DNA of 64,000 nucleotides, taken from contig NZ_AP024660.1 in NCBI RefSeq assembly GCF_019977395.1, forward strand, positions 1,054,001-1,118,000, written 5' to 3'. The stretch's first letter is position 1; every line of letters starts with the position of its first letter. Position numbers and translations under genes: made by a program. Origin of the DNA: Arthrobacter sp. NicSoilC5 (GTDB taxonomy: Bacteria; Actinomycetota; Actinomycetes; Actinomycetales; Micrococcaceae). Below are positions 9,158-18,281 of the stretch, one piece after another. Below the pieces are notes generated by a model. The model ran no database searches, was not told the origin of the DNA, and saw only the letters and a program-made list of their open reading frames with translations.

Positions 9158-9817
9158 CTACCTCGTGATCGCCTGGGGCTTGATCTTGCGTGAATCAAGA
9201 ACCTGGTCGATCAGGCCGTATGCCTGGGCCTCGTCGGCGGTGAGGATCTTGTCGCGCTCGATGTCGTTGTTAACCTGCTCCGACGTACGGCCGGAGTGCT
9301 GGGCCAGGGTGTCCTCCAGCCAGGAGCGCATACGCATGACTTCAGCGGCCTGGATCTCCAGGTCGGAGGCCTGGCCGCCCTGGCCGCCGGACAGTGCCGG
9401 CTGGTGGATCAGGACGCGGGCGTTGGGCAGTGCCAGCCGCTTGCCGGGTGTACCCGCCGCCAGCAGAACGGCAGCCGCACTGGCGGCCTGGCCCAGGCAG
9501 ACAGTCTGGATCTCGGGGCGGATGTACTGCATGGTGTCGTAGATCGCCGTCATGGCGGTGAAGGAGCCGCCGGGCGAGTTGATGTAGAGCGTAATGTCGC
9601 GGTCCGGATCCGTGGACTCCAGGACCAGCAGCTGGGCCATGATGTCATCAGCGGAAGCGTCGTCCACCTGCACGCCGAGGAAGATGATGCGGTCCTCGAA
9701 GAGCTTGGTGTACGGGTCCTGGCGCTTGAAGCCGTACGGGGTGCGTTCCTCGAACTGCGGCAGGACGTAGCGGCTGGACGGAAGATTGCCGGCTGACCAC
9801 CCGAAGTTGTAGTTCAT
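9158..9817 (-). CDS. clpP2: ATP-dependent Clp protease proteolytic subunit 2
   Basis: 219 aa serine protease of the ClpP family. Catalytic triad: Ser in [11 protein letters not shown], His in LIHQPA and Asp in IERDKI. The ATG at 9817 is preceded by AGGAG at a spacing of 8; the frame extends upstream but would overlap clpP1. Actinobacteria carry tandem clpP1-clpP2 genes whose products form a mixed two-ring peptidase working with ClpX or ClpC. It is the second gene of the pair, 38 bases after clpP1. Confidence 0.95.
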   Translation of the reverse strand: MNYNFGWSAGNLPSSRYVLPQFEERTPYGFKRQDPYTKLFEDRIIFLGVQVDDASADDIMAQLLVLESTDPDRDITLYINSPGGSFTAMTAIYDTMQYIRPEIQTVCLGQAASAAAVLLAAGTPGKRLALPNARVLIHQPALSGGQGGQASDLEIQAAEVMRMRSWLEDTLAQHSGRTSEQVNNDIERDKILTADEAQAYGLIDQVLDSRKIKPQAITR

Positions 9818-9855
9818 TGTGTTTGCTCCTGATCGAAAGGGGTTCTGGATGCCGG

Positions 9856-10506
9856 TTAGTTCTGGGAGGCTGACTCGCCGGAGGAACCGTTGGACGTTCC
9901 GCCGCCGCCTGAGACGGAGCCGGCGTGCGCGGCGATCTTGTCGAAGAAACCGTATTCGAGTGCTTCGGTGGCTGTGAACCACTTGTCGCGGTCGTTGTCC
10001 TTGAGGATGGTTTCAACGGTCTGGCCGGTCTGCTCGGCGGTGAGTTCCGCCATGACCTTCTTCATGTGCAGGATGAGTTCGGCCTGGATCTTGATATCGG
10101 AAGCGGTGCCGCCGATTCCGCCGGACGGCTGGTGCATCAGCACGCGGGCGTTGGGCGTGGCGTACCGCTTGCCCTTGGTGCCGGAGGACAGCAGGAACTG
10201 TCCCATGGACGCGGCAAGGCCGGTGGCGACGGTCACAACGTCGTTGGGGATGAACTGCATGGTGTCGTAGATGGCCATGCCTGCCGTGACGGAGCCGCCG
10301 GGCGAGTTGATGTAGAGGTAGATGTCCTTTTCCGGGTTCTCGGCCGAGAGCAGGAGCAGCTGCGAGCAGATCGCGTTGGCGTTGTCGTCACGCACCTCCG
10401 AGCCCAGCCAGATGATCCGCTCCTTGAGAAGGCGGTTGTAAATGTAGTTGTCCTGGGCTGCAGGATCGACGGTCGCCATCCGGGGGGCCTCTGAGTGCTG
10501 TGACAT
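9856..10506 (-). CDS. clpP1: ATP-dependent Clp protease proteolytic subunit 1
   Basis: 216 aa ClpP peptidase. Triad: Ser in [11 protein letters not shown], His in [11 protein letters not shown] and Asp in DNDRDKW. The C-terminus is a Gly/Ser-rich tail. It is first in the clpP1-clpP2 operon, with a candidate ClgR box about 100 bases upstream. ATG at 10506. Confidence 0.95.
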   Translation of the reverse strand: MSQHSEAPRMATVDPAAQDNYIYNRLLKERIIWLGSEVRDDNANAICSQLLLLSAENPEKDIYLYINSPGGSVTAGMAIYDTMQFIPNDVVTVATGLAASMGQFLLSSGTKGKRYATPNARVLMHQPSGGIGGTASDIKIQAELILHMKKVMAELTAEQTGQTVETILKDNDRDKWFTATEALEYGFFDKIAAHAGSVSGGGGTSNGSSGESASQN

Positions 10507-10602
10507 GTTTACTTACCTCTCACTGGTGACGGTGACATCACTGAAAATCACTACTTGGACACTAACCGGTTTCACATGTGTTTTGTTCGCGCACCGACGG
10601 CT

Positions 10603-10619
10603 GTTCGCTGACGGCGCAC
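10603..10619 (-). promoter_or_regulatory. Candidate ClgR-binding site upstream of clpP1
   Basis: GTTCGC-N5-GCGCAC at 10603-10619 resembles the ClgR operator (GTTCGC-N5-GCG) known to activate clp genes in Streptomyces, Corynebacterium and Mycobacterium. A wider inverted repeat TTCGCTG (10604-10610) / CAGCGAA (10623-10629) overlaps it. Position and pattern fit; binding is inferred. Confidence 0.45.
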
Positions 10620-10662
10620 GATCAGCGAATCAGCAGCGTGCCGCTTCCGGTCCAACGCGAAC

Positions 10663-10691
10663 GGCCCCCGGATCGAAAGGATCCGGGGGCC
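10663..10691 (-). terminator. Terminator of tig
   Basis: 12-base perfect arms GGCCCCCGGATC (10663-10674) and GATCCGGGGGCC (10680-10691) with a 5-base loop, 21 bases after the tig stop. No T-run. Confidence 0.7.
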
Positions 10692-10712
10692 ATTGCTGCG
10701 GTTCAAAAAGGA

Positions 10713-12107
10713 CTATGCCTTGGCGTCAGCCGTGGTGTCCTCGGCTTCGACAACCTCTGCCTCGGCAGCTTCGGTGGCGTCGGCGTCGGCCGCTTCTGCG
10801 GCAGGTGCCTCTTCGCCGGCGGGGCGGACGAAGTCGCTCAGGTCAACAGTCTTGCCCTCGGTGTCGGTCACCGTGGCCTGGCCCAGCACGACGGCCAGTG
10901 CCTTGCGGCGGCGGACCTCGGAAACCATCATGGGGACCTGGCCGCTCTGATCGATGATCTGGGCGAACTGGTTGGGGTCCATGCCGTACTGGCTGGCGGT
11001 GGTGACGATGTAGTCGATCAGCTCGTTCTGGCTGACATTGACTTCTTCCTTCTCCGCGATGGCGTCGAGGATGATCTCGTTCTGGAAGGCGCGGGCCGTG
11101 TTGGCGCGGACCTCTTCGCGGTGCTCTTCGGTGTCGTGCTCGCCGTCACCGTGGCCGTTGCCCTCCTGGAAGTGGGCTTCGAGCTGCTCTTCGACGACGG
11201 AGTCCGGAACCGGAACCTCGACGAGTTCCACCAGCTTGTCCAGGACCTTGTCGCGGGCTTCAACACCCTGCTCCACGATCTTGGACTCTGCGGCCTGCTT
11301 GGCCAGGTCTTCGCGGAGTTCGGCGAGGGTGTCGAACTCGGAGGCCAGCTGGGCGAAGTCGTCGTTCGCTTCGGGCAGTTCGCGTTCCTTGACGGCCTTG
11401 ACGACGACCTTGACCTGGGCGGCTTCGCCGGCGTGGTCGCCGCCCACCAGGGTGGTGTCGAAGATGGCGTCCTCGTCGGCGCTGAGGCCGGTCACGGCTT
11501 CGTCCATGCCCTCGAGCATGGTGCCGGCGCCAACCTGGTAGGACAGGCCGGCAGCGGAGTCGACCTCTTCGCCGTCGATCGTGGCGGTGATGTCGATGGT
11601 GAGGAAGTCACCGTCGGCAGCGGGACGGTCAACGGACTTCAGGGTGCCGAAGCGTCCGCGCAGTTCGTCCAGGGCCTTGTCCACGTCTTCGTCGGAGGAT
11701 TCCGCAGCCGCAACCTGGACCTCGATGCCGGCGTAGTCCGGCAGTTCGATCTCGGGGCGGACGTCAACCTCGGCGGCGAACTTCAGGCCACCGTCGGTGG
11801 CGGAGGGGTCGGGAACCTCGGTGATTTCCACATCGGGGCGGCTCAGGGGGCGGATGCCGGATTCCTGCACGGCAGCCTGGTACCAGCCATTGAGGCCGTC
11901 GTTGATGGCGGTCTCCAGGACGTAGCCACGGCCAACGCGCTGGTCGATGAGCTTGGCGGGAACCTTGCCCTTGCGGAACCCGGGGACCTGGATCTGCGAG
12001 GCAACAGTCTTGTAGGCCGAGTCGATGCTGGGCTTCAGTTCCTCAAAGGGGACCTCAACATTGAGCTTGACCCGCGTGGGGGTGAGGTTCTCGACAGCGC
12101 TCTTCAC
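10713..12107 (-). CDS. tig: Trigger factor, ribosome-associated chaperone and prolyl isomerase
   Basis: 464 aa. The ribosome-binding N-domain includes the [17 protein letters not shown] signature near residue 45. An FKBP-like PPIase domain (about 155-240) and a helical C-domain follow, with an acidic Ala/Glu-rich tail typical of actinobacteria. It binds the ribosome exit tunnel and shields nascent chains. GTG start at 12107. The gene lies upstream of clpP1-clpP2-clpX in the same direction, the common bacterial order, but a terminator separates it. Confidence 0.97.
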   Translation of the reverse strand: MKSAVENLTPTRVKLNVEVPFEELKPSIDSAYKTVASQIQVPGFRKGKVPAKLIDQRVGRGYVLETAINDGLNGWYQAAVQESGIRPLSRPDVEITEVPDPSATDGGLKFAAEVDVRPEIELPDYAGIEVQVAAAESSDEDVDKALDELRGRFGTLKSVDRPAADGDFLTIDITATIDGEEVDSAAGLSYQVGAGTMLEGMDEAVTGLSADEDAIFDTTLVGGDHAGEAAQVKVVVKAVKERELPEANDDFAQLASEFDTLAELREDLAKQAAESKIVEQGVEARDKVLDKLVELVEVPVPDSVVEEQLEAHFQEGNGHGDGEHDTEEHREEVRANTARAFQNEIILDAIAEKEEVNVSQNELIDYIVTTASQYGMDPNQFAQIIDQSGQVPMMVSEVRRRKALAVVLGQATVTDTEGKTVDLSDFVRPAGEEAPAAEAADADATEAAEAEVVEAEDTTADAKA

Positions 12108-12189
12108 GGTCTAAGTACTCCTGGGTTGTGGGATGGGGGTTTTCTGCAAACGCAATGTGTGTCCAGGCCTGCTGGTCCTGGCCGCAGAG

Positions 12190-12264
12190 TCGGGGTGACA
12201 GGATTTGAACCTGCGACTTCCTGCTCCCAAAGCAGGCGCTCTAGCCAAGCTGAGCTACACCCCG
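12190..12264 (-). tRNA. tRNA-Pro (UGG)
   Basis: The 75-base minus-strand cloverleaf begins CGGGGTG and pairs with CACCCCG. The anticodon arm is CCTGC-TTTGGGA-GCAGG with anticodon TGG, and the T loop is TTCAAAT. No CCA is encoded. Confidence 0.96.
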
Positions 12265-12396
12265 TAAGTGCACAGGCAAGTCTACGGTGATACGCGTCGC
12301 GATTGCACATTTGACACGTAGGCCATGGATTAGGTTTAGTTGTATCCGGCTTGAACAGCCAGCCCGGAGTTTCCGCTGGAAATCGGATCTTCCTTC

Positions 12397-12470
12397 GGGG
12401 ACGTAGCTTAATGGTAAAGCCTCAGTCTTCCAAACTGATTACGCGGGTTCGATTCCCGTCGTCCCCTCCA
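12397..12470 (+). tRNA. tRNA-Gly (UCC) with encoded CCA
   Basis: GGGGACG pairs with CGTCCCC. The anticodon arm is TCAGT-CTTCCAA-ACTGA with anticodon TCC, and the T loop is TTCGATT. The 3' CCA is encoded at 12468-12470. A strong hairpin follows. Confidence 0.96.
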
Positions 12471-12477
12471 GGACAAC

Positions 12478-12507
12478 AAAAAGGCCCCTCGATCGAGGGG
12501 CCTTTTT
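12478..12507. terminator. Bidirectional terminator between tRNA-Gly and nei
   Basis: A perfect 15+15 palindrome: A5, GGCCCCTCGA, then its complement and T5. It gives a T-run on both strands, so it can end tRNA-Gly (+) and the nei operon (-). Confidence 0.9.
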
Positions 12508-12518
12508 GCGTTTGTTTT

Positions 12519-13478
12519 TTACGCCTGCGGCTGCTGGCAGTAAGGGCACCAGTAGAGGTTCCGGCCGGCAAGGTCGGCCATGAGCACGATGGTGCGGCAC
12601 ACCCTGCAGGGCAGCCCGTGCCTTTTATAGACAAAGTGGACGTCGTCGCGGTGCGGGAAATGTGCGCTCCTGGGCGGCACCGGTTCCCCTGCCGCGGCCG
12701 CCTTGGCGGCCGTGGTGCCATCGAGCGCCCAGTATTTGGGCGGGGTGGTGATGATCCGCCCATCGGCCACGCCGTCGTTCATGACGGCGACGATGTCGCG
12801 CCACAGCCTGCGGGCGTCGTTGTCCGGCAGCGCGGTGCCGGGCAGCAAGGGATCGAGGCGGCGGCGGAACAGCACTTCGGCACGGTAGACGTTCCCGACG
12901 CCGGCAATCACTTTCTGGTCCATGAGCAGGGCCGCCAGCGGGGTCTTCCGGGTCCGGACATTGGCGGCGAACCGCCCGGCGTCCCCGCGAAGGTTCCGCA
13001 ACGGATCCGGCCCCAGCCGCGCCAGGACGGCGTCGGCCTCTGCTGCGGTGATGGTCTCGCAGGTGGTGGCCCCGCGAAGGTCCGCCCAGCCGTGGCTGCC
13101 GGCGAGCCGGACCCGGACGGCCCCGACGGGCGCCGGCGGACCTGCGTAGGGCGCGCCGCCGTCGTCGTCCCCGTCGGAGAACGCCTCCTGCTCCCCTACC
13201 CGCCGCGGCGCACCGATGCTTGACGCGCCGGCGAAGGTGCTGTCACCACCGAAGCTCCAGGCCCCGTACAGGCCAAGGTGGACGTGCAGCGCCAGCGAGT
13301 TGTCGAAGTGCAGGAACAAGTGCTTGCCGTGAGCCTCGGCAGCGACCATGGTGTGGCCGTCCAGCAGCGCCGCTCCCCCGCTGAACCTGCCCTGGGGGCT
13401 GGACACAGCCAGTGCCTCGCCGAGGAATACGTCGCCGAACTGGCGGGCGAGCCTGCGGACGGAATGGCCCTCGGGCAC
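12519..13478 (-). CDS. nei: Fpg/Nei family DNA glycosylase (endonuclease VIII-like)
   Basis: 319 aa base-excision repair enzyme. The N-terminal MPEGHS gives the catalytic Pro2-Glu3 after Met removal. The helix-two-turn-helix includes DQKVIAGVGNVYRAE, and the C-terminal zinc finger has CRVC ... CPYC. The PEGHS start marks the Nei rather than the Fpg (PELPE) branch, so oxidised pyrimidines are the likely targets. GTG start at 13478, sharing one base with the rpiB TAG stop, so the two are probably translationally coupled. Confidence 0.9.
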   Translation of the reverse strand: MPEGHSVRRLARQFGDVFLGEALAVSSPQGRFSGGAALLDGHTMVAAEAHGKHLFLHFDNSLALHVHLGLYGAWSFGGDSTFAGASSIGAPRRVGEQEAFSDGDDDGGAPYAGPPAPVGAVRVRLAGSHGWADLRGATTCETITAAEADAVLARLGPDPLRNLRGDAGRFAANVRTRKTPLAALLMDQKVIAGVGNVYRAEVLFRRRLDPLLPGTALPDNDARRLWRDIVAVMNDGVADGRIITTPPKYWALDGTTAAKAAAAGEPVPPRSAHFPHRDDVHFVYKRHGLPCRVCRTIVLMADLAGRNLYWCPYCQQPQA

Positions 13479-13972
13479 TACTCGATGACCTCGCCGGTGG
13501 CCTCAAAAACAGCGATCTTTTCGATCCTGCGGATGTGGCGTTCATCGTTGCTGAAGGGCTCGGCCAGGAATGCCTCGACCAGCTCGGTGGCTTCCTCCAC
13601 CGTGTGCTGGCGGCCGCCCAGGGCCACCACGTTGGCGTCATTGTGCTCGCGGGCAAGGGTGGCCGTGGAAAGGTTCCAGGCGAGGGCGGCGCGGATGCCC
13701 CTCACCTTGTTGGCGGCAATCTGTTCGCCGTTGCCGGAGCCGCCCAGCACGATGCCCAGGGCATGGACACCGGCCTCCCGGTCAGCCACCACGGCGAGTG
13801 CCGCGTTGATGCAGAACGAGGGGTAGTCGTCCTGGGCGTCGTAGACCTTGGGGCCATGGTCAACCACCTCGTATCCCTTCCCGGTCAGGTGGGACACCAG
13901 GTGGGCGCTGAGCTCCATGCCTGCATGGTCGGTGGCGATATGGACCCGCGGGTAGGCAGGGGTAGTGGTCAC
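13478..13972 (-). CDS. rpiB: Ribose-5-phosphate isomerase B
   Basis: 164 aa. Interconverts ribose 5-phosphate and ribulose 5-phosphate in the pentose phosphate pathway. The RpiB signature is clear: IATDHAGMELSAHL, YEVVDHG, DDYPSFC, GIVLGGSGNGEQIAANKVRGIRA split over the active-site loop, and ALGGRQHT. The long C-terminal extension is usual in actinobacteria. GTG start at 13972; the stop overlaps the nei start. Xylose use at the other end of the window feeds the same pathway. Confidence 0.93.
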   Translation of the reverse strand: MTTTPAYPRVHIATDHAGMELSAHLVSHLTGKGYEVVDHGPKVYDAQDDYPSFCINAALAVVADREAGVHALGIVLGGSGNGEQIAANKVRGIRAALAWNLSTATLAREHNDANVVALGGRQHTVEEATELVEAFLAEPFSNDERHIRRIEKIAVFEATGEVIE

Positions 13973-14042
13973 GTGCTAAGTCCGTTCGGTTGTGGGAGCT
14001 GGCGGCCACCGGGCGGGGGCCGGAACGACACGGATAAGGATA

Positions 14043-15077
14043 CTAGGGCAGCCCGGGGTCGGGGCTCTGGCCTTCCGTCTGTGGCGGCGTTCCACCCCCG
14101 CGGCGGGCCCTGGCGGCCACCCGCGTCAGGACTTCGGCAAGCCGCGCGGCCGAGGCCTGGCTGCCGCCGCTGACGGCAAGGCGCTGGCCGTCGGTCTTGC
14201 TGACGACGACGGCGGGGCCGCTGCTGACCAGCATGGCTGCGGTTCCGTGGTGGTGCCGGTAGCCCCACCCGCCGTAGTCCGCGGCCTTCACCTCTGCGGC
14301 ACTGGCGTCGGAAATGGCCCCGGCAGGCACGTCCATGACCGGCACCACCCCGGCCAGCAGGACCTTGAGTCCGCGCCGGTCCGCCCTGATGCGGGCGAAC
14401 AGGAACGCTGTCCCCACCAGGGCCAGGACCACGAGCAGGATCCCCAGCCAGGGCACCACGACGGCGATGAGGGCCGCCGGGAACAGGGAGGCGATGGCGA
14501 TCATGACGAAGACGGAACTGCGGGCGTGGACCCAGAGCCTGATGCTGTCCCGGGCAAGGTCGGGGTCAAGTTCCTTGGCGATGGCGACCTGAAGCGCCCT
14601 GTCATCATCCGGCGACCATTGCCGGTCAGCTTTGTAGACCATGGCCATGGTCACCCCGAGCGATACCGCGGCACCGCTGCCAAGGGCCAGCACCGTCATG
14701 TCCACATGTGACTGCCGGGCGTCGGCCAGCCCGGTCTGGCCGATCAGGCCCGCGGCAAGGGCGGAGGTGATGAACAGGCTGAGGAAGAGTCCGGCACCCA
14801 TCATGATCCGCCGCATCATGACCGGCCGTCCAAGGGGCACGGCCTGGAGCAGGACCAGCCAGCCGGCAAGGACAATTCCGGCGGCGCCAACCCCCACGTA
14901 GGCGCCGAAGGGCGCGAAGTCGGCCCCGCCGCCGTCCGTCCAGCGGATGGCGACCGGCTCCGGAAGGTCCGGGCGCAGCAGCGACGCGCAGTAGGCAAAG
15001 GCGGCGGCCAGGACGACGGGGAACCCGACGGCGAAGCGCAGTGCCTTGGTGTCCACCGAATCCAGCAGCTTTCCCAT
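14043..15077 (-). CDS. DUF1648-type multi-pass membrane protein
   Basis: 344 aa with about six membrane segments (near residues 10-32, 55-75, 90-112, 122-145, 185-230). The N-terminal part with LPEPVAIRWTDGGGADFAPFG resembles DUF1648 (SdpI-like) domains. The C-terminal half is soluble and conserved only in style. Function unknown. The ATG at 15077 (MGKLLDS) was chosen because the longer open frame upstream runs into the region before pepN. Divergent from pepN. Confidence 0.7.
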   Translation of the reverse strand: MGKLLDSVDTKALRFAVGFPVVLAAAFAYCASLLRPDLPEPVAIRWTDGGGADFAPFGAYVGVGAAGIVLAGWLVLLQAVPLGRPVMMRRIMMGAGLFLSLFITSALAAGLIGQTGLADARQSHVDMTVLALGSGAAVSLGVTMAMVYKADRQWSPDDDRALQVAIAKELDPDLARDSIRLWVHARSSVFVMIAIASLFPAALIAVVVPWLGILLVVLALVGTAFLFARIRADRRGLKVLLAGVVPVMDVPAGAISDASAAEVKAADYGGWGYRHHHGTAAMLVSSGPAVVVSKTDGQRLAVSGGSQASAARLAEVLTRVAARARRGGGTPPQTEGQSPDPGLP

Positions 15078-15240
15078 GCATTTAACGCTACCCCTGTGGC
15101 TGCCCGGCCAAGCGCCCCGCCCGGGCGGAGGCGGCTGTGAGCTGCGCAACTTGCCAAGGACCCCAGGGATGAAAGAATGCATGACAGTGCCGGAACCGGG
15201 ACCACCGGCCGGCAGCCGAAACTTCTCTGGAGGCCCTCTT

Positions 15241-17811
15241 TTGCCAGGCATGAACCTGACGCGCGCCGAAGCCCGTGAGCGCGCCGAACTGATCACCGTC
15301 GAGTCCTACGATGTCAGCCTGGACCTGACCCGCGGCGGAGAGGTCTTCGGCAGCACCACCACCGTGAAATTCACGGCGGCGCCGGGGTCGGCCAGCTTCA
15401 TCGATGCCGTCACCCGCACCGTGCACAGCGTGACCCTCAACGGCCGGTCCCTTGATCCGGCCACCGTGGCCGACGGCGTGCGGATCCAGCTGCCGGACCT
15501 GGCCGAGCACAACGAGCTGACGGTCGTGGCGGACATGCCCTACATGAACACCGGCGAAGGGCTGCACCGGTTCGTGGACCCGGTGGACAACGAGGTCTAC
15601 CTGTACACCCAGTTCGAGGTTCCCGATTCCCGCAGGATGTTCACCGTCTTCGAGCAGCCGGACCTGAAGGCAACGTTCGCCTTCACCGTCACCGCGCCGT
15701 CCCACTGGGATGTCATTTCCAACTCCCCCACACCTGCTCCCGTGGAGGCCGGCGACGGCGCCCGGTCCGTGTGGACCTTCGCACCAACGCCCCGGCTGTC
15801 CTCCTACGTCACCGCCCTGATCGCGGGCCCGTACGAGTCTGTGCGCAGCGAGGTCACCAGCTCAGACGGGCGGGTCATCCCGCTGGGCGTCTTCGCGCGC
15901 AAATCCCTGATGCAGTACCTCGATGCGGACAACATCTTCGAGCTCACGCGGCAGGGCTTCGGGTTCTTCGAAGCACAGTTCGGCTGCCCCTACCCGTTTG
16001 AGAAGTACGACCAGCTGTTCGTTCCCGAGTTCAACGCCGGGGCCATGGAGAACGCCGGAGCGGTGACCATCCTGGAAGGCTACGTGTTCCGCAGCAAGGT
16101 CACTGGCGCCCAGATCGAGCGGCGCGCCATCACTGTGCTCCACGAACTGGCGCACATGTGGTTCGGGGACCTGGTGACCATGCGGTGGTGGAACGACCTG
16201 TGGCTCAACGAGTCCTTCGCCGAGTACATGTCCCACCTGGCGGCGGTGGAGGCCACGTCCTTCACCAGCGCCTGGACCACCTTCGCCTCCGTGGAAAAGT
16301 CCTGGGCGTACCGGCAGGACCAGCTGCCCACCACGCACCCGATATTCGCGGAGATCAACGACCTGCAGGATGTTGAGGTCAACTTCGACGGCATTACCTA
16401 CGCCAAGGGCGCCTCGGTGCTGCGGCAGCTGGTGGCCTGGGTTGGGCCGGAACAGTTCATGGCGGGTGTCCGTGAGTACTTCGCCAAGCACTCCTGGCAC
16501 AACACGGAGCTGCAGGACCTGCTGGTGGAGCTGGAGAAGGCCAGCGGCCGCGACCTGGACCGCTGGGGCCGGCAGTGGCTGGAGACCGCGGGAGTGAACA
16601 CGCTGGCTCCCGAGGTGGAGGTGGATTCCGACGGAAAGCTGCGGTCCTTTGCCATCCTGCAGTCCGCGGTTCCGGAGTGGCCCACCATCCGCCCGCACCG
16701 CCTTGCCGTGGGGTTCTACAACCTGGACGACGCCGGCAAGCTCACCCGGGTGCACCGCGAGGAACTCGACGTCGACGGCGAACGCACGGAGGTGCCGGCG
16801 CTGGCCGGCCTGGCCCGGCCGGATCTGATCCTCATCAACGACGACGACCTTGCCTATGCCAAGGTGCGGCTGGACCCGGCGTCCCTGGCCACCGCCACCG
16901 CGCACCTGAAGGACTTCGCTGCAAGCCTGCCGCGGACCCTCGTCTGGAACTCCGCGTGGGATGCTGCCCGTGACGGTGAGAGTCCGGCCCGGAAGTACGT
17001 GGAATTGATCCTGGCCAACGTCGCTGCGGAGACGGATTCTTCCGTGATCCTGGTCCAGCTGCGGCAGCTGGCCACCACCCTGAACTTCTACGTGGCCGAG
17101 GAACACCGCGAAGCCACCACCGTTGCGGCCGTGGACCGTTTGTGGGATCTGGCTTCGACTGTTCCCGGCGGCTCCGACGGCCAGCTGCAGTTCATCAAGT
17201 CCTTCGCGCTGCTGGCCCGCAGCGCGTCCCAGCTGGACCGGGTGTCCGGCCTCCTGGACGGGTCCGTGGTCCTGGAAGGCCTGAGCGTTGACCAGGACCT
17301 CCGCTGGGAGCTGGTGGCCTCGCTAGTTTCCGGCGGCCGGATGGCGCAGGACGGCATCGACGCCGAACTGGAGCGGGACAACACCTCCAGCGGCCAGAAC
17401 GCGGCCGCACTGGCCAAGGCTGCCATCCCCACCCCGGAGGCGAAGGCCGCGGCCTGGGAATCCATTGTGGTCAAGGGAGAACTGTCCAACGCACTGCAGG
17501 GATCGGCGGTGACCGGCTTCATGCGGGTGCTGGACCGTTCGCTGCTGGAGCCGTACTCGGAGCTGTACTTCGCGGCTGTGCCGGGCATCGTGGCAACCCG
17601 CACGCACGCACTCGCCCAGCAGATCGTCGTCGGCCTCTACCCGGCGCTGCTGACCACGCAGGCCACCATCGACCGGACGGACGCCTTCCTGGCGTCGCTG
17701 CCGGCGGAAAGCGCTGCGCTGCGGCGGATGATGCTGGAGAACCGCGACGGCGTGGCCCGCGCCCTGCGTGCCCGAGCCGCCGATGTCCTGCAGGAGGGCA
17801 GCCCGGCGTGA
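15241..17811 (+). CDS. pepN: Aminopeptidase N (M1 family zinc metallopeptidase)
   Basis: 856 aa. Removes N-terminal residues from peptides in the cytoplasm. The GAMEN substrate motif is near 267-271, the zinc site HELAH at 301-305 with the second Glu in WLNESFAEY, and a C-terminal ERAP1-like helical domain follows. The TTG start at 15241 is preferred because GGAGG lies 7 bases upstream. The next ATG (15250) is 3 codons in and more distant from it; the frame is also open further upstream. The osmC-like gene overlaps the stop by 4 bases. Confidence 0.93.
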   Translation: MPGMNLTRAEARERAELITVESYDVSLDLTRGGEVFGSTTTVKFTAAPGSASFIDAVTRTVHSVTLNGRSLDPATVADGVRIQLPDLAEHNELTVVADMPYMNTGEGLHRFVDPVDNEVYLYTQFEVPDSRRMFTVFEQPDLKATFAFTVTAPSHWDVISNSPTPAPVEAGDGARSVWTFAPTPRLSSYVTALIAGPYESVRSEVTSSDGRVIPLGVFARKSLMQYLDADNIFELTRQGFGFFEAQFGCPYPFEKYDQLFVPEFNAGAMENAGAVTILEGYVFRSKVTGAQIERRAITVLHELAHMWFGDLVTMRWWNDLWLNESFAEYMSHLAAVEATSFTSAWTTFASVEKSWAYRQDQLPTTHPIFAEINDLQDVEVNFDGITYAKGASVLRQLVAWVGPEQFMAGVREYFAKHSWHNTELQDLLVELEKASGRDLDRWGRQWLETAGVNTLAPEVEVDSDGKLRSFAILQSAVPEWPTIRPHRLAVGFYNLDDAGKLTRVHREELDVDGERTEVPALAGLARPDLILINDDDLAYAKVRLDPASLATATAHLKDFAASLPRTLVWNSAWDAARDGESPARKYVELILANVAAETDSSVILVQLRQLATTLNFYVAEEHREATTVAAVDRLWDLASTVPGGSDGQLQFIKSFALLARSASQLDRVSGLLDGSVVLEGLSVDQDLRWELVASLVSGGRMAQDGIDAELERDNTSSGQNAAALAKAAIPTPEAKAAAWESIVVKGELSNALQGSAVTGFMRVLDRSLLEPYSELYFAAVPGIVATRTHALAQQIVVGLYPALLTTQATIDRTDAFLASLPAESAALRRMMLENRDGVARALRARAADVLQEGSPA

Positions 17812-18281
17812 GCCTCAACGAACACCGGTACTCGCTGACCGTCCAGTGGACAGGCAACCGGGGCGGCGGCACGTCGTCCTACCGGAGCTACTCCCGGGAC
17901 CATGACGTGCTGGTTCCGGGCCTGCCGGTCCTCAAGGGCTCGGCAGATCCCACCTTCCATGGAGACCGGGAACGGTACAACCCGGAGCAGCTTCTCCTGG
18001 CTGCGCTGGCCCAGTGCCACATGCTGTCCTACCTGCACGTAGCGGTGAAGCACGGCGTGCTGGTCACGGATTACCGGGATGAGGCCACCGGACTGATGCG
18101 GCTCAACCGGGACGGCAGCGGCCAGTTCGAGCGGGTCACCCTGCACCCGCACGTGACGGTGGCCGACGCCGCGCAGGCGGAACTGGCCGCCTCGCTGCAC
18201 CATGAGGCCAACCAGGTCTGTTTCATTGCCCGGAGCGTGAACTTCCCGGTGGAGCACCAACCGGTGACGGTGGCCGCCTAG
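17808..18281 (+). CDS. OsmC family peroxiredoxin-like protein
   Basis: 157 aa. OsmC/Ohr proteins reduce organic hydroperoxides through two cysteines; here they are in AQCHMLSYL and NQVCFIARS. An ENP-like YNPEQLLLAALAQC stretch is typical. The GTG start overlaps the pepN TGA (GTGA), implying coupled translation. Substrate and reductant are unknown. It ends tail to tail with the epimerase-like gene with a 4-base overlap. Confidence 0.86.
   Translation: MSLNEHRYSLTVQWTGNRGGGTSSYRSYSRDHDVLVPGLPVLKGSADPTFHGDRERYNPEQLLLAALAQCHMLSYLHVAVKHGVLVTDYRDEATGLMRLNRDGSGQFERVTLHPHVTVADAAQAELAASLHHEANQVCFIARSVNFPVEHQPVTVAA

Noticed and set aside
10578..12290. 570-residue plus-strand open frame over tig and tRNA-Pro
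   Set aside because: It runs across a tRNA gene and the trigger factor antisense; composition is not protein-like.
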